NCBI RefSeq assembly: GCF_900475275.1
Contig: NZ_LS483364.1
Location: 744,001 to 808,000 of the forward strand
Length of the DNA stretch: 64,000 nucleotides
Origin: Streptococcus sanguinis
GTDB lineage: Bacteria; Bacillota; Bacilli; Lactobacillales; Streptococcaceae
Direction of reading: 5' to 3'
Below the pieces are notes generated by a model that was not told where the DNA came from, did not search any database, and saw nothing but the letters and a program-made list of their open reading frames with translations. Positions 53,531-63,134 of this stretch are shown in pieces (position 1 is the stretch's first letter; each line of letters begins with the position of its first letter). Both the position numbers and the translations under genes were made by a program.

Positions 53531-54348
53531 TGGCAGATATAAAACTGATTGCTCTGGACTTGGATGGAACTCTTCTGACTTCAGACAAGAAGATTTCTGA
53601 GCGCAATTTAGTAGCTTTAAAAACAGCTCAGGCCAAGGGAGTTAAGGTAGTTCTGACTACTGGCCGTCCCCTTAAGGCTATGGACTTTTTCCTGCATGAG
53701 CTGGGAACAGACGGTCGAGAAGATGAGTACACCATTACTTTTAATGGGGGACTTGTTCAGCGCAACACTGGAGAAATTCTTGATAAAACAGTCTTTTCTT
53801 ATGATGATGTGGTTCGGATTTATGAGGAAACAGACAAGCTCCATATCCCTCTTGATGCTATCTGCGAAGGACTTGTCTATCAGATTCAATCCGATCAAGA
53901 CTCGCTTTATGCTCAGTTTAATCCAGCTCTGACCTTTGAGTCCATTGATTTTAGTGATTTGTCCAGCCAGCAGACTTATAATAAATGTGTCACTGCTTAT
54001 GCTCAAGAACCACTGGATGCGGCTATTGAGCAAATTTCACCGGAATTATTTGAGCGCTATGAGATTTTTAAATCTAGAGAAATGCTGCTGGAGTGGTCCC
54101 CTAAAAATGTCCATAAGGCTAATGGTTTGGAGAAACTGATTGCCCATTTAGGTATTGAGAGAAGTCAAGTCATGGCCTGTGGTGATGAAGCCAATGATCT
54201 GTCTATGATTGAGTGGGCTGGTCTGGGAGTGGCTATGCAGAATGCAGTAGCCATCGTCAAAGAAGCAGCCAATGTGGTGACACCTATGACCAATGATGAG
54301 GATGCAGTGGCTTGGGCTATTGAAGAATATGTACTAAAGGAGGATTAG
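53530..54348 (+). CDS. Cof-type HAD hydrolase (second)
   Basis: HAD-IIB phosphatase, 272 aa. Motif I ALDLDGTLLTSDKKIS at about 8-23, TTGRP, and motif IV ACGDEANDLSMIEWAG are present. Start overlaps the stop of the preceding HAD gene. The two are diverged paralogues, carried in a fixed order between smc and ftsY in many streptococci. Substrate unknown. Confidence 0.93.
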   Translation: MADIKLIALDLDGTLLTSDKKISERNLVALKTAQAKGVKVVLTTGRPLKAMDFFLHELGTDGREDEYTITFNGGLVQRNTGEILDKTVFSYDDVVRIYEETDKLHIPLDAICEGLVYQIQSDQDSLYAQFNPALTFESIDFSDLSSQQTYNKCVTAYAQEPLDAAIEQISPELFERYEIFKSREMLLEWSPKNVHKANGLEKLIAHLGIERSQVMACGDEANDLSMIEWAGLGVAMQNAVAIVKEAANVVTPMTNDEDAVAWAIEEYVLKED

Positions 54349-54351
54349 CCG

Positions 54352-55872
54352 ATGGGATTATTTGACCGCCTTTTCGGCCGAAAAAAACAAGAACCGCCGA
54401 TTGAAGAAGTTGTCAAGGAAGCATTGGAAAACATTGACGAGCTTGAAGAAGAAACAGCGCCTGTTCCAGAAGCAGGAGAAAATTTTGAAGCGGAAGCTGT
54501 TCAGTCCTACCAAGGCGAGCAGCAACTTGATGACCAAATTTCGGATACAAAAAATAGTTTGGCTGATGTTGAAGAGCCAGCATCTCAAGCCATCCAAGAA
54601 GAAAGCAAGGAGCCAGAGCATGAAAGAGAAATTATTGCAGAAAATCAAGAAATGGCTCAAGGAGCAAGTCAGACTGAAGAAACTCTAGAAGAGCACCAGT
54701 CTGAAAGCAGTGACGAAACGATAGAAGAACTTGTTGAACAAACAAACCTATCGGATGAAGCATCACCTCATGTTGAACATGAAGCTGTTTCTAATGGCGA
54801 AGTACTATTTGATTCAAATAATGAGTTCGAGCCAGAAACAGAAGCTAAGTCACTAACAGAATCAGAACAGGTAGACCAAGCAGCTGATGTTGCTGAAGAA
54901 TCAGAAGCAGGAGCTACAGAAGAGCCTGCAGAACTTCCTCAAGAGGAATCCACTCAGGAAAAATATGACCGCAGCCTAAAGAAGACTCGGACAGGGTTTG
55001 GAGCACGGCTTAATGCCTTCTTTGCTAATTTCCGCTCAGTAGATGAAGAGTTCTTCGAAGACTTGGAAGAGCTTCTCATCACTAGTGATGTAGGGGTTCA
55101 AGTGGCTTCCAGTCTGACTGAGGAACTACGCTATGAAGCTCGTCTGGAAAATGCTAAAAAACCAGCTGCTCTGCGTCAGCTGATTATTGAAAAATTGGTG
55201 GACATATATGAGAAAGATGGCCGCTTTAATGAAAAAATCAATTTCCAAAGCGGTTTGACTGTCATGCTCTTTGTCGGGGTTAACGGAGTCGGCAAGACTA
55301 CCTCTATCGGTAAACTAGCCTATAAGTACAAACAACAAGGCAAGAAGGTCATGTTGGTAGCAGCAGATACATTCCGAGCTGGAGCAGTAGCTCAGCTGGC
55401 TGAATGGGGTCGGCGCGTAGATGTTCCCGTAGTAACGGGGCCTGAGAAGAGCGATCCTGCCAGTGTCGTATATGACGGAATGGAGCGTGCTCAGGCAGAG
55501 CAGGTTGATGTTCTTATGATTGATACGGCTGGCCGCCTGCAAAATAAGGACAACCTCATGGCTGAGCTGGAGAAAATTGGCCGCATTATTAAGCGGGTGG
55601 ATCCAGAAGCACCACATGAAACTTTCTTAGCTCTCGATGCTTCAACCGGTCAGAATGCTCTGGTTCAGGCCAAGGAATTTTCTAAAATAACTCCAGTCAC
55701 AGGAATTGTACTGACAAAGATTGATGGAACAGCTCGAGGCGGGGTTGTACTAGCCATTCGTCAGGAATTGGATATTCCAGTGAAGCTGATTGGCTTTGGA
55801 GAAAAGATTGATGATATCGGTGAGTTTAACTCAGAGAACTTTATGAAAGGCCTGCTTGAAGGCTTGGTATAA
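54352..55872 (+). CDS. ftsY: Signal recognition particle receptor FtsY
   Basis: SRP receptor GTPase, 506 aa. A long acidic, Glu/Ser-rich N-terminal region (about 15-200) is followed by the N domain and the G domain with GVNGVGKTT, LVAADTFRAGAVAQL, DTAGR and TKIDGTARGG. The short N-terminal MGLFDRLFGRKKQ is an amphipathic membrane-targeting segment. AAGGAGG precedes the ATG. Delivers membrane protein synthesis complexes to SecYEG. Confidence 0.97.
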   Translation: MGLFDRLFGRKKQEPPIEEVVKEALENIDELEEETAPVPEAGENFEAEAVQSYQGEQQLDDQISDTKNSLADVEEPASQAIQEESKEPEHEREIIAENQEMAQGASQTEETLEEHQSESSDETIEELVEQTNLSDEASPHVEHEAVSNGEVLFDSNNEFEPETEAKSLTESEQVDQAADVAEESEAGATEEPAELPQEESTQEKYDRSLKKTRTGFGARLNAFFANFRSVDEEFFEDLEELLITSDVGVQVASSLTEELRYEARLENAKKPAALRQLIIEKLVDIYEKDGRFNEKINFQSGLTVMLFVGVNGVGKTTSIGKLAYKYKQQGKKVMLVAADTFRAGAVAQLAEWGRRVDVPVVTGPEKSDPASVVYDGMERAQAEQVDVLMIDTAGRLQNKDNLMAELEKIGRIIKRVDPEAPHETFLALDASTGQNALVQAKEFSKITPVTGIVLTKIDGTARGGVVLAIRQELDIPVKLIGFGEKIDDIGEFNSENFMKGLLEGLV

Positions 55873-55877
55873 AACAA

Positions 55878-55904
55878 AAAAACCAGTACGAGTACTGGTT
55901 TTTT
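55878..55904. terminator. Bidirectional terminator ftsY / zwf
   Basis: ACCAGTAC (55882-55889) pairs with GTACTGGT (55892-55899), flanked by A and T runs, suited to both convergent genes. Confidence 0.85.
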
Positions 55905-55922
55905 ATGAACAATTTTTAAATC

Positions 55923-57383
55923 TTACTTATTTGGAGACCACTGCCAGTCAGCGCCAAATTCTCTAAGGAGTTCAAAGGAAGCATCTGGTCCCATAGAACC
56001 GACAGGATACTCATGGAGAGGCACTTCATTGCTACGCCAGAGCTCTTCAATCTGATCGATCAGCTCCCAGCTGGAGCGGACTTCATCCCAGTGGCTGAAG
56101 TTGGTTGAGTCATTGTTAAGGACGTCAAAGATTAATTTTTCGTAAGGATCAGGGGATGCACCACTAGCTGTTGCGTCTGTCCGGTAGTCCAGAGAAAGGG
56201 GAGCTAAGCTGAAGCGTTCGCCGACCTCTTTGCCATTCATGCTGAGAGAGAAGCCCTCAGTCGGCTGGATATGAATGGTCAGAACATTTGGTGCTAATTC
56301 CTCACCAAAGATAGACTCCATTTGCTTAAAGACGATATTGACAAGAGTGCCTTTTTCAGTGAGGCGTTTACCAGTTCGGAAGAAAAATGGAACATCACGG
56401 AAGCGCTCGCTATTTACGAAGAAAGCTCCTGAAGCAAAGGTTTCGGTCATAGAGTCAGGATTGACATTAGGCTCGCTCCGGTAGGAGATGTATTTCTTGC
56501 CTTTGACTGTGCCAGACTTATATTGACCGCGGATAAAGAAGCGTTTCAAGTCTTTTTTATCGGGCTGTACCAAGCGTTCAAAAACTTTGACTTTCTCTGC
56601 CCGAATGTCCTCTTTGCTAAAGCTTTTCGGCTTGTCCATAGCTAAGAGTGACAGGAGTTGCAGAGTATGATTCTGCACCATATCTCGTAGAGCACCGGAC
56701 TGGTCATAGTAACCGCCACGTTCTTCGACACCTAGCTTTTCAGCAAAAGTAATCTGGACATTGTCAATGTAGTCACGATTCCAGATGTTTTCAAAGAGAA
56801 GATTGGCAAAGCGGATAGCGAAGATGCTCTGAATCATTTCCTTGCCTAGGTAATGGTCAATACGGAAAATCTGCTCCTCATCAAAGGCCGCTAAGAGTTC
56901 TTCGTTAAGTTGGCTGGCAGTTGCCAAGTCTGTCCCGAAAGGTTTTTCGACAATCAAACGTTCAAAGCCTTTGCCGTCTACGATATTTTCAGACTTGAGG
57001 TGTTTGGCAATGGTACCGAAAAATTGGGGTGCCATGGACAGGAAGAAGAGTTTATTGTGCTCAGCTTGGTATTGCTCATTGAGTCGGTTTTGAAGCTTGC
57101 GCAGTTCAATGTAGTGCTCGGTATCCTGCACATCATGACTTTGATAGTAGAAGTGACTGGCAAACTCTTGGGCTTGCTCTGGACTGTCAGCTAAATCAGC
57201 GATTGCTTCGACAACGACAGACTCAAAATACTCCTTGCTCCAAGGCCGGCGGGCTGTTCCAATGACTGCAAAATGCTTGGAAAGATTGCCAGACTTATAG
57301 AGCCTGAAGAGGGATGGATAGAGTTTTCTTTTGGCCAAGTCACCGCTGGCTCCGAAAATTGTTACAATAACTTTTGAAGACAT
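55923..57383 (-). CDS. zwf: Glucose-6-phosphate 1-dehydrogenase
   Basis: First enzyme of the oxidative pentose phosphate pathway, making NADPH; 486 aa. NADP-binding FGASGDLAKRKLYP is at about 10-23, and the substrate-binding RIDHYLGKEM at about 172-181 carries the catalytic His-Lys region. An AGG ribosome site lies close to the ATG. Monocistronic on the minus strand. Confidence 0.97.
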   Translation of the reverse strand: MSSKVIVTIFGASGDLAKRKLYPSLFRLYKSGNLSKHFAVIGTARRPWSKEYFESVVVEAIADLADSPEQAQEFASHFYYQSHDVQDTEHYIELRKLQNRLNEQYQAEHNKLFFLSMAPQFFGTIAKHLKSENIVDGKGFERLIVEKPFGTDLATASQLNEELLAAFDEEQIFRIDHYLGKEMIQSIFAIRFANLLFENIWNRDYIDNVQITFAEKLGVEERGGYYDQSGALRDMVQNHTLQLLSLLAMDKPKSFSKEDIRAEKVKVFERLVQPDKKDLKRFFIRGQYKSGTVKGKKYISYRSEPNVNPDSMTETFASGAFFVNSERFRDVPFFFRTGKRLTEKGTLVNIVFKQMESIFGEELAPNVLTIHIQPTEGFSLSMNGKEVGERFSLAPLSLDYRTDATASGASPDPYEKLIFDVLNNDSTNFSHWDEVRSSWELIDQIEELWRSNEVPLHEYPVGSMGPDASFELLREFGADWQWSPNK

Positions 57384-57413
57384 CCTGATACCTATTTTCT
57401 AAATGATGTCTCT

Positions 57414-57422
57414 ATTTTATCA
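57414..57422 (-). promoter_or_regulatory. zwf extended -10 promoter
   Basis: On the minus strand TGATAAAAT; no clear -35 hexamer. Confidence 0.5.
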
Positions 57423-57514
57423 CAATTTTTCTAAAGATTGTATTCAGAAATTCGGTTTCTGAAAAGGGAGACAAATAGAAAGAAATTGACCGCTGCTTGA
57501 AACATATTCAAAGA

Positions 57515-57555
57515 TAAAAAATGAGGCTAAGACACGATTGTGCCAGCCTCGTTTT
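57515..57555 (-). terminator. Terminator of the permease/TIGR03943 operon
   Basis: GAGGCT (57523-57528) pairs with AGCCTC (57545-57550), with an inner CAC/GTG stem and a T run on the minus strand. Confidence 0.75.
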
Positions 57556-57557
57556 CT

Positions 57558-58376
57558 TTATTCAAATACCCGATAAACGTAAGGATTTTCCGGTTTTTCT
57601 ACCTTATCAAAGCTTTCAACTTCTAGAGTTGGCAGGCTTTGTCCCAGACTTTTATGGTAATGCATGGCAATTTTCCCCTTGGCATGAATCCAGGTATTAT
57701 TCTCGAAATGCTGGGTATTTCCAGTTGTCAAGAGGCCATAGACTCCAGAGTCAGCAATACAGTGGATGATACCAAAGCGAAAGAGAAATTGACTTTTCTG
57801 ATCGCTCGGGTCATTGTAGACAAAACCAGTAAATTCAAGTGTTTTACCAACAAATTCATCTGGATAATCATAGATAACTTCCATTACTTCCATGTAATTT
57901 TCAGTCGTGACCTGAATGGTATCTTGCTTGATATATTTCTTGGCAACTGCTCGCATTTCTTTTTCATAAGCCCCTTTGGTAAAGTAGGTGCTAGTGTCCG
58001 GCTTCAGGTATTGACTGGTAGTACCTTCGTCCTGCTGAACAGCTGTCGAAGTTCCTTCAGCCAGTGGAAAATGAAATCCTTTAGCAGAAACTGTTGTTGA
58101 ATCCAAGGTAACAGTTGGAAAGAAAATTCCTACAAAGAGTGGGATGATAAGGAGCAGTATGCTACCCAGTTTTGCCCAGCGAGTATTTAAATGACTGTGG
58201 ACATCCATCTTCTTCATCCAGATGATGAGCTGCACAACTGCCAAGATAAAAGATAGAATCATAGACAAGTAGGCCAGATAGGAGTAGTGGAGATTGATAT
58301 ATTGGTTGAGCTTGCCTGTCAGCTGTAGGTACATGGTGATCTCAAAGTAGCCGACTAAGATTAGAAATCGAATCAT
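57558..58376 (-). CDS. TIGR03943 / DUF1980 family protein (YcgQ-like)
   Basis: Membrane protein of 272 aa with three or four N-terminal hydrophobic segments (about 2-20, 28-50, 66-87) and a C-terminal soluble domain containing YDYPDEFVGKTLEFTGFVYNDPS, the mark of this family. ATG 58376 is preferred since GGGGGTGG precedes it and it overlaps the permease stop (ATGA). These proteins are regularly encoded beside a DUF318 permease. Their substrate is not known. Confidence 0.87.
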   Translation of the reverse strand: MIRFLILVGYFEITMYLQLTGKLNQYINLHYSYLAYLSMILSFILAVVQLIIWMKKMDVHSHLNTRWAKLGSILLLIIPLFVGIFFPTVTLDSTTVSAKGFHFPLAEGTSTAVQQDEGTTSQYLKPDTSTYFTKGAYEKEMRAVAKKYIKQDTIQVTTENYMEVMEVIYDYPDEFVGKTLEFTGFVYNDPSDQKSQFLFRFGIIHCIADSGVYGLLTTGNTQHFENNTWIHAKGKIAMHYHKSLGQSLPTLEVESFDKVEKPENPYVYRVFE

Positions 58377-59278
58377 AGCACCACCCCCACGAGCCAAGAG
58401 TAAAGAAAGACGACGACGGTAACCAAGCTGATAAATTGCCAGATAAAGCGTGTCTTAAAGTAGTTTTTCATCATCAGCAGATTCTTGACATCTAGCATAG
58501 GCCCAATGACCAAGAAAGCTAAGACTGGCGATAAGCCGAAGCTAGCAATCAAGGAGCTCCCGATGAAAGCATCAGCTTCGCTGCAAAGTGAGAGCAGGAA
58601 GGACAGCAGCATGAGCAGGAGAATAGCAACAGCTGGTGTTGAGCTGATGGAGGTCAAGATTCTGGTTGGCACATAGACCTGAACCAGGCTGGCGAAGAGA
58701 CAGCCAAAGACCAGATAGCGACCAGTATCGAAAAATTCGTCAATGGCCTGCACAAAGACCTGAAAAAACTTTTGCCCCTTGCTGAGATGTGAAAAGTCAT
58801 GCTCATGGACTGCTTTGCGATTTTCTTTTTGGATATTGCTGTCTGCAAAGAAGCCCAGAAAAATCCCTAAAAGAATAGCCACTACCATAGAACCTAAAGC
58901 ACGAAGCAGAGCCATTCGGAAGGAATTACCAAAGGCTGAGTAGGTCGCAAAGAGCACAATGGGGTTGATGACCGGAGCCGTTACCAGAAAGGGCACAGCC
59001 GTGTAACTGGGAACTTTCTTTTCCAAAAACCGATTTATAATGGGAACAATTCCGCACTCGCAAGATGGGAAGACAAAACCAACCAAGCTTCCAAAGAAAA
59101 TCCGAGCCCATTTGTTCTTGGGTAGGAAACGATAAACCTTGTCTGGCGTGACATACACCTCGATAAAGCCAGAAATGATACTTCCAATCAAGACAAAAGG
59201 CAGGGCCTCAATGATAATGGAGAGAAAGATGGCACCGGCTTGCAGGACACTGGCCGGCAACTGAGAGAAGAAGCTCAT
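58373..59278 (-). CDS. DUF318 (COG0701) permease (YcgR/YraQ-like)
   Basis: Integral membrane protein of 301 aa with eight or more helices. The family motif FPSCECGIVPIINRFLEKKVP is at about 70-90, with VTAPVINPIVLFATY after it and the second repeat LSFLLSLCSEADAFIGSSL. The CEC and CSEADAF cysteines suggest metal or thiol chemistry. Its ATG overlaps the stop of the 45-aa gene. Substrate not established for the family. Confidence 0.9.
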   Translation of the reverse strand: MSFFSQLPASVLQAGAIFLSIIIEALPFVLIGSIISGFIEVYVTPDKVYRFLPKNKWARIFFGSLVGFVFPSCECGIVPIINRFLEKKVPSYTAVPFLVTAPVINPIVLFATYSAFGNSFRMALLRALGSMVVAILLGIFLGFFADSNIQKENRKAVHEHDFSHLSKGQKFFQVFVQAIDEFFDTGRYLVFGCLFASLVQVYVPTRILTSISSTPAVAILLLMLLSFLLSLCSEADAFIGSSLIASFGLSPVLAFLVIGPMLDVKNLLMMKNYFKTRFIWQFISLVTVVVFLYSWLVGVVL

Positions 59279-59412
59279 TCTTTCTTATCCTTCTCGTTTT
59301 TAGATCTTTTCTTGTCTTCCTCAGGGAATTCTACCTTTTCCATCTTGGGTAGGGTAGCAAACTCCTCGAACATCTTGTCCAAATCGTCTGATCTAGTAAA
59401 TTTAACAGCCAT
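59275..59412 (-). CDS. 45-aa protein, SPJ_0845-like
   Basis: Short acidic/basic protein MAVKFTRSDDLDKMFEEFAT... ending in a Lys/Glu tail (KKRSKNEKDKKE), 45 aa. AGGTG sits five bases before the ATG, and the stop overlaps the permease ATG (ATGA), which argues strongly that it is real. It resembles the small conserved streptococcal SPJ_0845 family, from memory. Function unknown; first gene of the permease operon. Confidence 0.8.
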   Translation of the reverse strand: MAVKFTRSDDLDKMFEEFATLPKMEKVEFPEEDKKRSKNEKDKKE

Positions 59413-59443
59413 AAAGGCACCTCATTTCTAAAATAATAATTCT

Positions 59444-59449
59444 ATTATA
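59444..59449 (-). promoter_or_regulatory. -10 of the 45-aa gene operon
   Basis: TATAAT on the minus strand, about 30 bases upstream of the ATG; -35 weak. Confidence 0.45.
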
Positions 59450-59572
59450 CTACCAATCATCAAAAAATGAAATTTTGAAACATAAGGGACTTCTTGTCGC
59501 TGATTTACCCTAAATTTTTTTGTACAAATAGTACTAAATAGTTCTAAAATAGCCTATCTTTCAAAGCACTTG

Positions 59573-59581
59573 TGATATAAT
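59573..59581 (+). promoter_or_regulatory. tex extended -10, very short leader
   Basis: TGATATAAT ends at 59581, only nine bases before the tex ATG (59591). The transcript would start about 2-4 nt before the start codon. Confidence 0.55.
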
Positions 59582-59590
59582 AGGATTGTT

Positions 59591-61723
59591 ATGGAAAATA
59601 TAAATATTGAAAAAATTGCCCAGAAATTGGGCCTTAAAGAAAGCCAAGTATCACAGGTCCTAGATTTGACCGCTGAAGGGAATACGATTCCTTTTATTGC
59701 TCGTTACCGTAAGGAAATGACAGGAAATCTGGATGAGGTCGAGATTAAGGCGATCATCGACTTAGATAAGAGCATGACTGCTTTGGCAGAGCGTAAAGCG
59801 ACGGTCTTAGCTAAAATTGAGGAGCAGGGAAAACTAACGGATGCGTTGCGCTCTGAGATTGAGGCTGCTGAAAAGCTGGCTGATGTGGAAGAACTTTATC
59901 TTCCTTATAAGGAGAAACGCCGTACCAAGGCTACTATTGCCCGTGAAGCAGGTCTCTTTCCTTTGGCCCGCCTCATCCTACAGGATGCGGCTAACTTGCA
60001 AGAAGAAGCTGAGAAACTGACTAGTGAAGCCTTTCCGACAGCAGAAGCTGCTCTTGCTGGAGCAGTGGATATTCTGACTGAAGCAATTTCCGAAGATACT
60101 AAGCTGCGGGCTTGGACCTACCATGAGATGCAGACCAATTCTTTTATCGTATCCAGTCTCAAAGACGGTGATTTGGATGAAAAGCAGGTCTTCCAGATTT
60201 ATTATGATTTTTCCGAAAAAGTAGCGACCATGCAAGGCTACCGGACACTGGCCCTTAACCGTGGTGAGAAGCAAGGTATTCTCAAGGTTGGTTTTGAGCA
60301 CAATCTTGAGAAGATCTTGCGCTTCTTTGAAGTACGTTTCAAGGTGAAAAATGCCTATATTATTGAAGCTGTTCAGCAAGCGGTCAAAAAGAAAATCATT
60401 CCAGCCATGGAGCGCCGTATTCGGACCGAGCTGACTGAGGCCGCTGAGGATGGAGCGATTCAGCTCTTTTCAGATAATCTCCGTCATCTTCTCCTAATTG
60501 CTCCTCTCAAAGGTCGCGTAGTACTGGGCTTTGACCCAGCCTTTCGGACAGGAGCCAAGCTGGCTGTTGTTGATGCGACAGGTAAGATGCTGACGACTCA
60601 TGTTATTTATCCAGTAGCGCCAGCAAAGCCAGCTCAGATTGAAGCTTCTAAGAAAGAGTTATCGGAGCTGATTGAGCAGTTTGGCGTGGAAATCATTGCC
60701 ATCGGAAACGGAACTGCCAGCCGAGAAAGTGAAGCTTTTGTAGCAGAAGTTTTGAAATCCCATCCAACTGTCAGCTATGTCATCGTCAATGAAAGCGGAG
60801 CATCTGTTTACTCTGCTAGTGAACTAGCTCGTCATGAATTTCCAGATTTGACTATTGAAAAGCGCTCAGCTATTTCCATTGCCCGCCGTCTGCAGGATCC
60901 TTTAGCAGAGTTGGTTAAGATAGATCCTAAGTCTATCGGGGTTGGCCAGTACCAGCATGATGTCAGCCAGAAAAAGCTGTCTGAAAGCCTGGGCTTTGTC
61001 GTTGATACCGTGGTCAACCAAGTCGGAGTTAATATCAACACCGCCAGTCCTGCACTGCTGGCCCACGTAGCTGGTCTTAATAAAACTATCTCAGAAAATA
61101 TTGTCAAGTATCGGGAAACAGAAGGTTTGATTCGGTCTCGCGAGGCCATCAAGAAAGTGCCGCGTCTGGGTGCAAAAGCTTTTGAACAGGCAGCCGGCTT
61201 CCTGCGTATTCCCGAGAGTGATAATCTGCTAGACAATACAGGCGTTCACCCAGAGTCTTATAAGGCGGTGGAGGAGCTCTTTAAGCGTCTGGAAATCAGC
61301 AGTTTGGATGAAGCGGCCCAAGCCAAATTAAAGGCTGTTCGGGTTGCTAGTTTGGCTGCAGAGCTGGGCTTGGGAGAAGAAACCCTCAAAGATATTATTG
61401 CTGATCTGCTCAAGCCTGGTCGGGATTTGCGTGATTCCTTTGATGCGCCAGTTCTGCGGCAGGATGTCTTGGATATCAAGGATCTGCGTATCGGTCAAAA
61501 GCTGGAAGGGGTCGTACGTAATGTCGTCGATTTCGGAGCCTTTGTGGATATCGGTATCCACGAAGACGGTCTCATTCATATCTCCAAGCTGAGCACTGAC
61601 TATATCAAGCATCCTAGTCAGGTCCTATCTGTTGGCGATTTAGTCACAGTCTGGGTGGATAAACTGGATGTGGAGCGGGAGAAGGTCAACCTCTCTCTGA
61701 TAGCACCAAATGAATCTAACTAA
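59591..61723 (+). CDS. tex: RNA-binding protein Tex (YqgF/S1 domains)
   Basis: Tex-type nucleic-acid-binding protein, 710 aa. Order: N-terminal helical domain ([19 protein letters not shown]), YqgF RNase H-like domain ([21 protein letters not shown], about 312-332), helix-hairpin-helix segments ([19 protein letters not shown]), and a C-terminal S1 domain ([26 protein letters not shown]). No ribosome site is seen after the promoter. The end overlaps the sprT gene by 14 bases. Bacterial Tex is linked to transcription and stress tolerance. Confidence 0.96.
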   Translation: MENINIEKIAQKLGLKESQVSQVLDLTAEGNTIPFIARYRKEMTGNLDEVEIKAIIDLDKSMTALAERKATVLAKIEEQGKLTDALRSEIEAAEKLADVEELYLPYKEKRRTKATIAREAGLFPLARLILQDAANLQEEAEKLTSEAFPTAEAALAGAVDILTEAISEDTKLRAWTYHEMQTNSFIVSSLKDGDLDEKQVFQIYYDFSEKVATMQGYRTLALNRGEKQGILKVGFEHNLEKILRFFEVRFKVKNAYIIEAVQQAVKKKIIPAMERRIRTELTEAAEDGAIQLFSDNLRHLLLIAPLKGRVVLGFDPAFRTGAKLAVVDATGKMLTTHVIYPVAPAKPAQIEASKKELSELIEQFGVEIIAIGNGTASRESEAFVAEVLKSHPTVSYVIVNESGASVYSASELARHEFPDLTIEKRSAISIARRLQDPLAELVKIDPKSIGVGQYQHDVSQKKLSESLGFVVDTVVNQVGVNINTASPALLAHVAGLNKTISENIVKYRETEGLIRSREAIKKVPRLGAKAFEQAAGFLRIPESDNLLDNTGVHPESYKAVEELFKRLEISSLDEAAQAKLKAVRVASLAAELGLGEETLKDIIADLLKPGRDLRDSFDAPVLRQDVLDIKDLRIGQKLEGVVRNVVDFGAFVDIGIHEDGLIHISKLSTDYIKHPSQVLSVGDLVTVWVDKLDVEREKVNLSLIAPNESN

Positions 61724-62147
61724 CTATGTCAAGCGGGTTTCAGCTGAGGATTTTGGCTGGGAATTCCGCCACCAAGCTTATTGGAACAAGCGTCTCCGCA
61801 CTACAGGGGGACGCTTCTTTCCTAAAGACGGACATCTGGATTTTAACCCAAAAATCTATGAAACTTTTGGGTTGGAGACTTTTCGAAAAATTGTTCGCCA
61901 TGAGCTGGCTCACTATCACCTATATTATCAGGGTAAAGGATACCGCCATGGGGATCGAGATTTTAAAGACCTGCTCAAGCTAGTTGATGGTCTGCGCTAC
62001 GCCCCCTCATTGTCAGATTCGCAATCCCTTCTCATCTATGAATGTCTGAGCTGCGGAGCACTTATCCGTCGCAGACGCAGAGTCAATCTTCAAAAATACC
62101 GTTGCGGACGCTGTATGGGCAAGCTCTGTTTATCAGAGAAAGCTTGA
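61710..62147 (+). CDS. SprT-like zinc metalloprotein
   Basis: SprT-family protein of 145 aa. The zinc motif HELAH is at about 64-68 and a zinc ribbon is formed by CLSCG and CGRCMG near the C-terminus. It overlaps tex by 14 bases, so the two are co-translated. Bacterial SprT-like proteins resemble the catalytic part of Spartan DNA-protein crosslink proteases, but the function in streptococci is unproven. Confidence 0.92.
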   Translation: MNLTNYVKRVSAEDFGWEFRHQAYWNKRLRTTGGRFFPKDGHLDFNPKIYETFGLETFRKIVRHELAHYHLYYQGKGYRHGDRDFKDLLKLVDGLRYAPSLSDSQSLLIYECLSCGALIRRRRRVNLQKYRCGRCMGKLCLSEKA

Positions 62148-62156
62148 TAGATTAGC

Positions 62157-62187
62157 AAGAGAGTTCCTTGAAGAACTCTCTTTTTTC
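62157..62187 (+). terminator. Terminator of tex-sprT
   Basis: GAGAGTTC (62159-62166) pairs with GAACTCTC (62173-62180); T run follows. Confidence 0.85.
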
Positions 62188-62286
62188 AAAAGAATGAATT
62201 TTCTAAGGTATAATCAGCCTTTGGCCCGATTGTTTTTCTGTGAAATGTGGTAGAATAAAGTAAATATGATCATTGAGGTCTCTATC

Positions 62287-62562
62287 ATGAACGTGAAATT
62301 CTATAAGTTGAAAAAGAATCGACTGATTTCCGGTGTCTTGTCCGGTCTGTGTGATAAATTTGATTTTGATCTGAGTCTGGTGCGCTTCCTCTTTATTATC
62401 TTTACTGTGGTCAATTTCGGCTTGGGAATTCTCATCTATATCCTGCTGGCTATGGTTATGCCCTATAAAGAAGACATAGAAGAAGAAATGTATGGAACCG
62501 GCCCGCGCAAACGAAAAGAAGCAGAAACTATCGAAGACGATAAAGACGGCTGGTTTTGGTAA
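62287..62562 (+). CDS. PspC domain protein
   Basis: Small PspC-family membrane protein, 91 aa. The N-terminal basic segment KFYKLKKNRLISGVLSGLCDKFDFD is the family signature, followed by a hydrophobic helix (about 32-57, FLFIIFTVVNFGLGILIYILL) and an acidic cytoplasmic tail ending GWFW. ATG 62287 is chosen since GAGGT precedes it and TAGAAT (62251-62256, extended TG) serves as -10. Likely an envelope-stress protein; a terminator follows. Confidence 0.87.
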   Translation: MNVKFYKLKKNRLISGVLSGLCDKFDFDLSLVRFLFIIFTVVNFGLGILIYILLAMVMPYKEDIEEEMYGTGPRKRKEAETIEDDKDGWFW

Positions 62563-62579
62563 TTCTTAATAAAATAGAA

Positions 62580-62608
62580 AATTTCGGGATGCACTCCCGA
62601 TTTTTTAC
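62580..62608 (+). terminator. Terminator after PspC gene
   Basis: TCGGGA (62584-62589) pairs with TCCCGA (62595-62600), then T run. Confidence 0.8.
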
Positions 62609-62633
62609 TAGATGAAGAGGAGAGAATGATTTT

Positions 62634-63122
62634 ATGAAAAAATTTTCAATCAAATGGTATGCACTCAAGTTCTTGTTTTATATTATTCTGTCATATATTG
62701 TTAGTTTTGGAGGACTTGGTCTTCTGGCTTTTCTCTTTAAGTTTAACTATGGTACTAGTCTGACAGTGTCTTTTCTAGGGATGATGATTTTTGGTTATGG
62801 CTTTTTGAATTTTTTCTTCTTCCTATTTACACCGCCAATTAGTCAATCTCTGAAAAAAAGTGTTTTGCTACTATCTATTTTCATGCATCCGCTTTTTATT
62901 GCAGTTTCTGTTTTCTTTTTGAATATTTCTCATGAAGATGGCCTAAATAATTGGCTTAATAGTTTGAAAAGTATGATTCCAATATTATTCATTTGTCTTC
63001 TAGTCAATACTTTCCTTTATTTCTTAGCCTATTCTATCAAAAAGGCACGTAAGCAGCTACGTATAGCTAAACAAATGGAAAATGCTGAGTCCCTTGATTT
63101 ATCAGATCATTTTGAAGATTAG
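62634..63122 (+). CDS. Membrane protein, first of a paralogous pair
   Basis: Unrecognised 162-aa protein with four hydrophobic segments (about 8-35, 40-65, 74-95, 113-135) and a polar tail. It begins MKKFSIKWYALKFLFYIILSY, closely resembling the beginning of the next gene (MKQFSLPVYLWKFFLYLIIS), and shares the order of helices. AT-rich compared with its neighbours. Ribosome site GAGGAGAG precedes the ATG region. Function unknown. Confidence 0.75.
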   Translation: MKKFSIKWYALKFLFYIILSYIVSFGGLGLLAFLFKFNYGTSLTVSFLGMMIFGYGFLNFFFFLFTPPISQSLKKSVLLLSIFMHPLFIAVSVFFLNISHEDGLNNWLNSLKSMIPILFICLLVNTFLYFLAYSIKKARKQLRIAKQMENAESLDLSDHFED

Positions 63123-63134
63123 TGAGTCAGTATT

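Noticed and set aside
54362-54688. Lys-rich open frame inside ftsY
   Set aside because: Frame shift of the repetitive acidic FtsY N-terminus.
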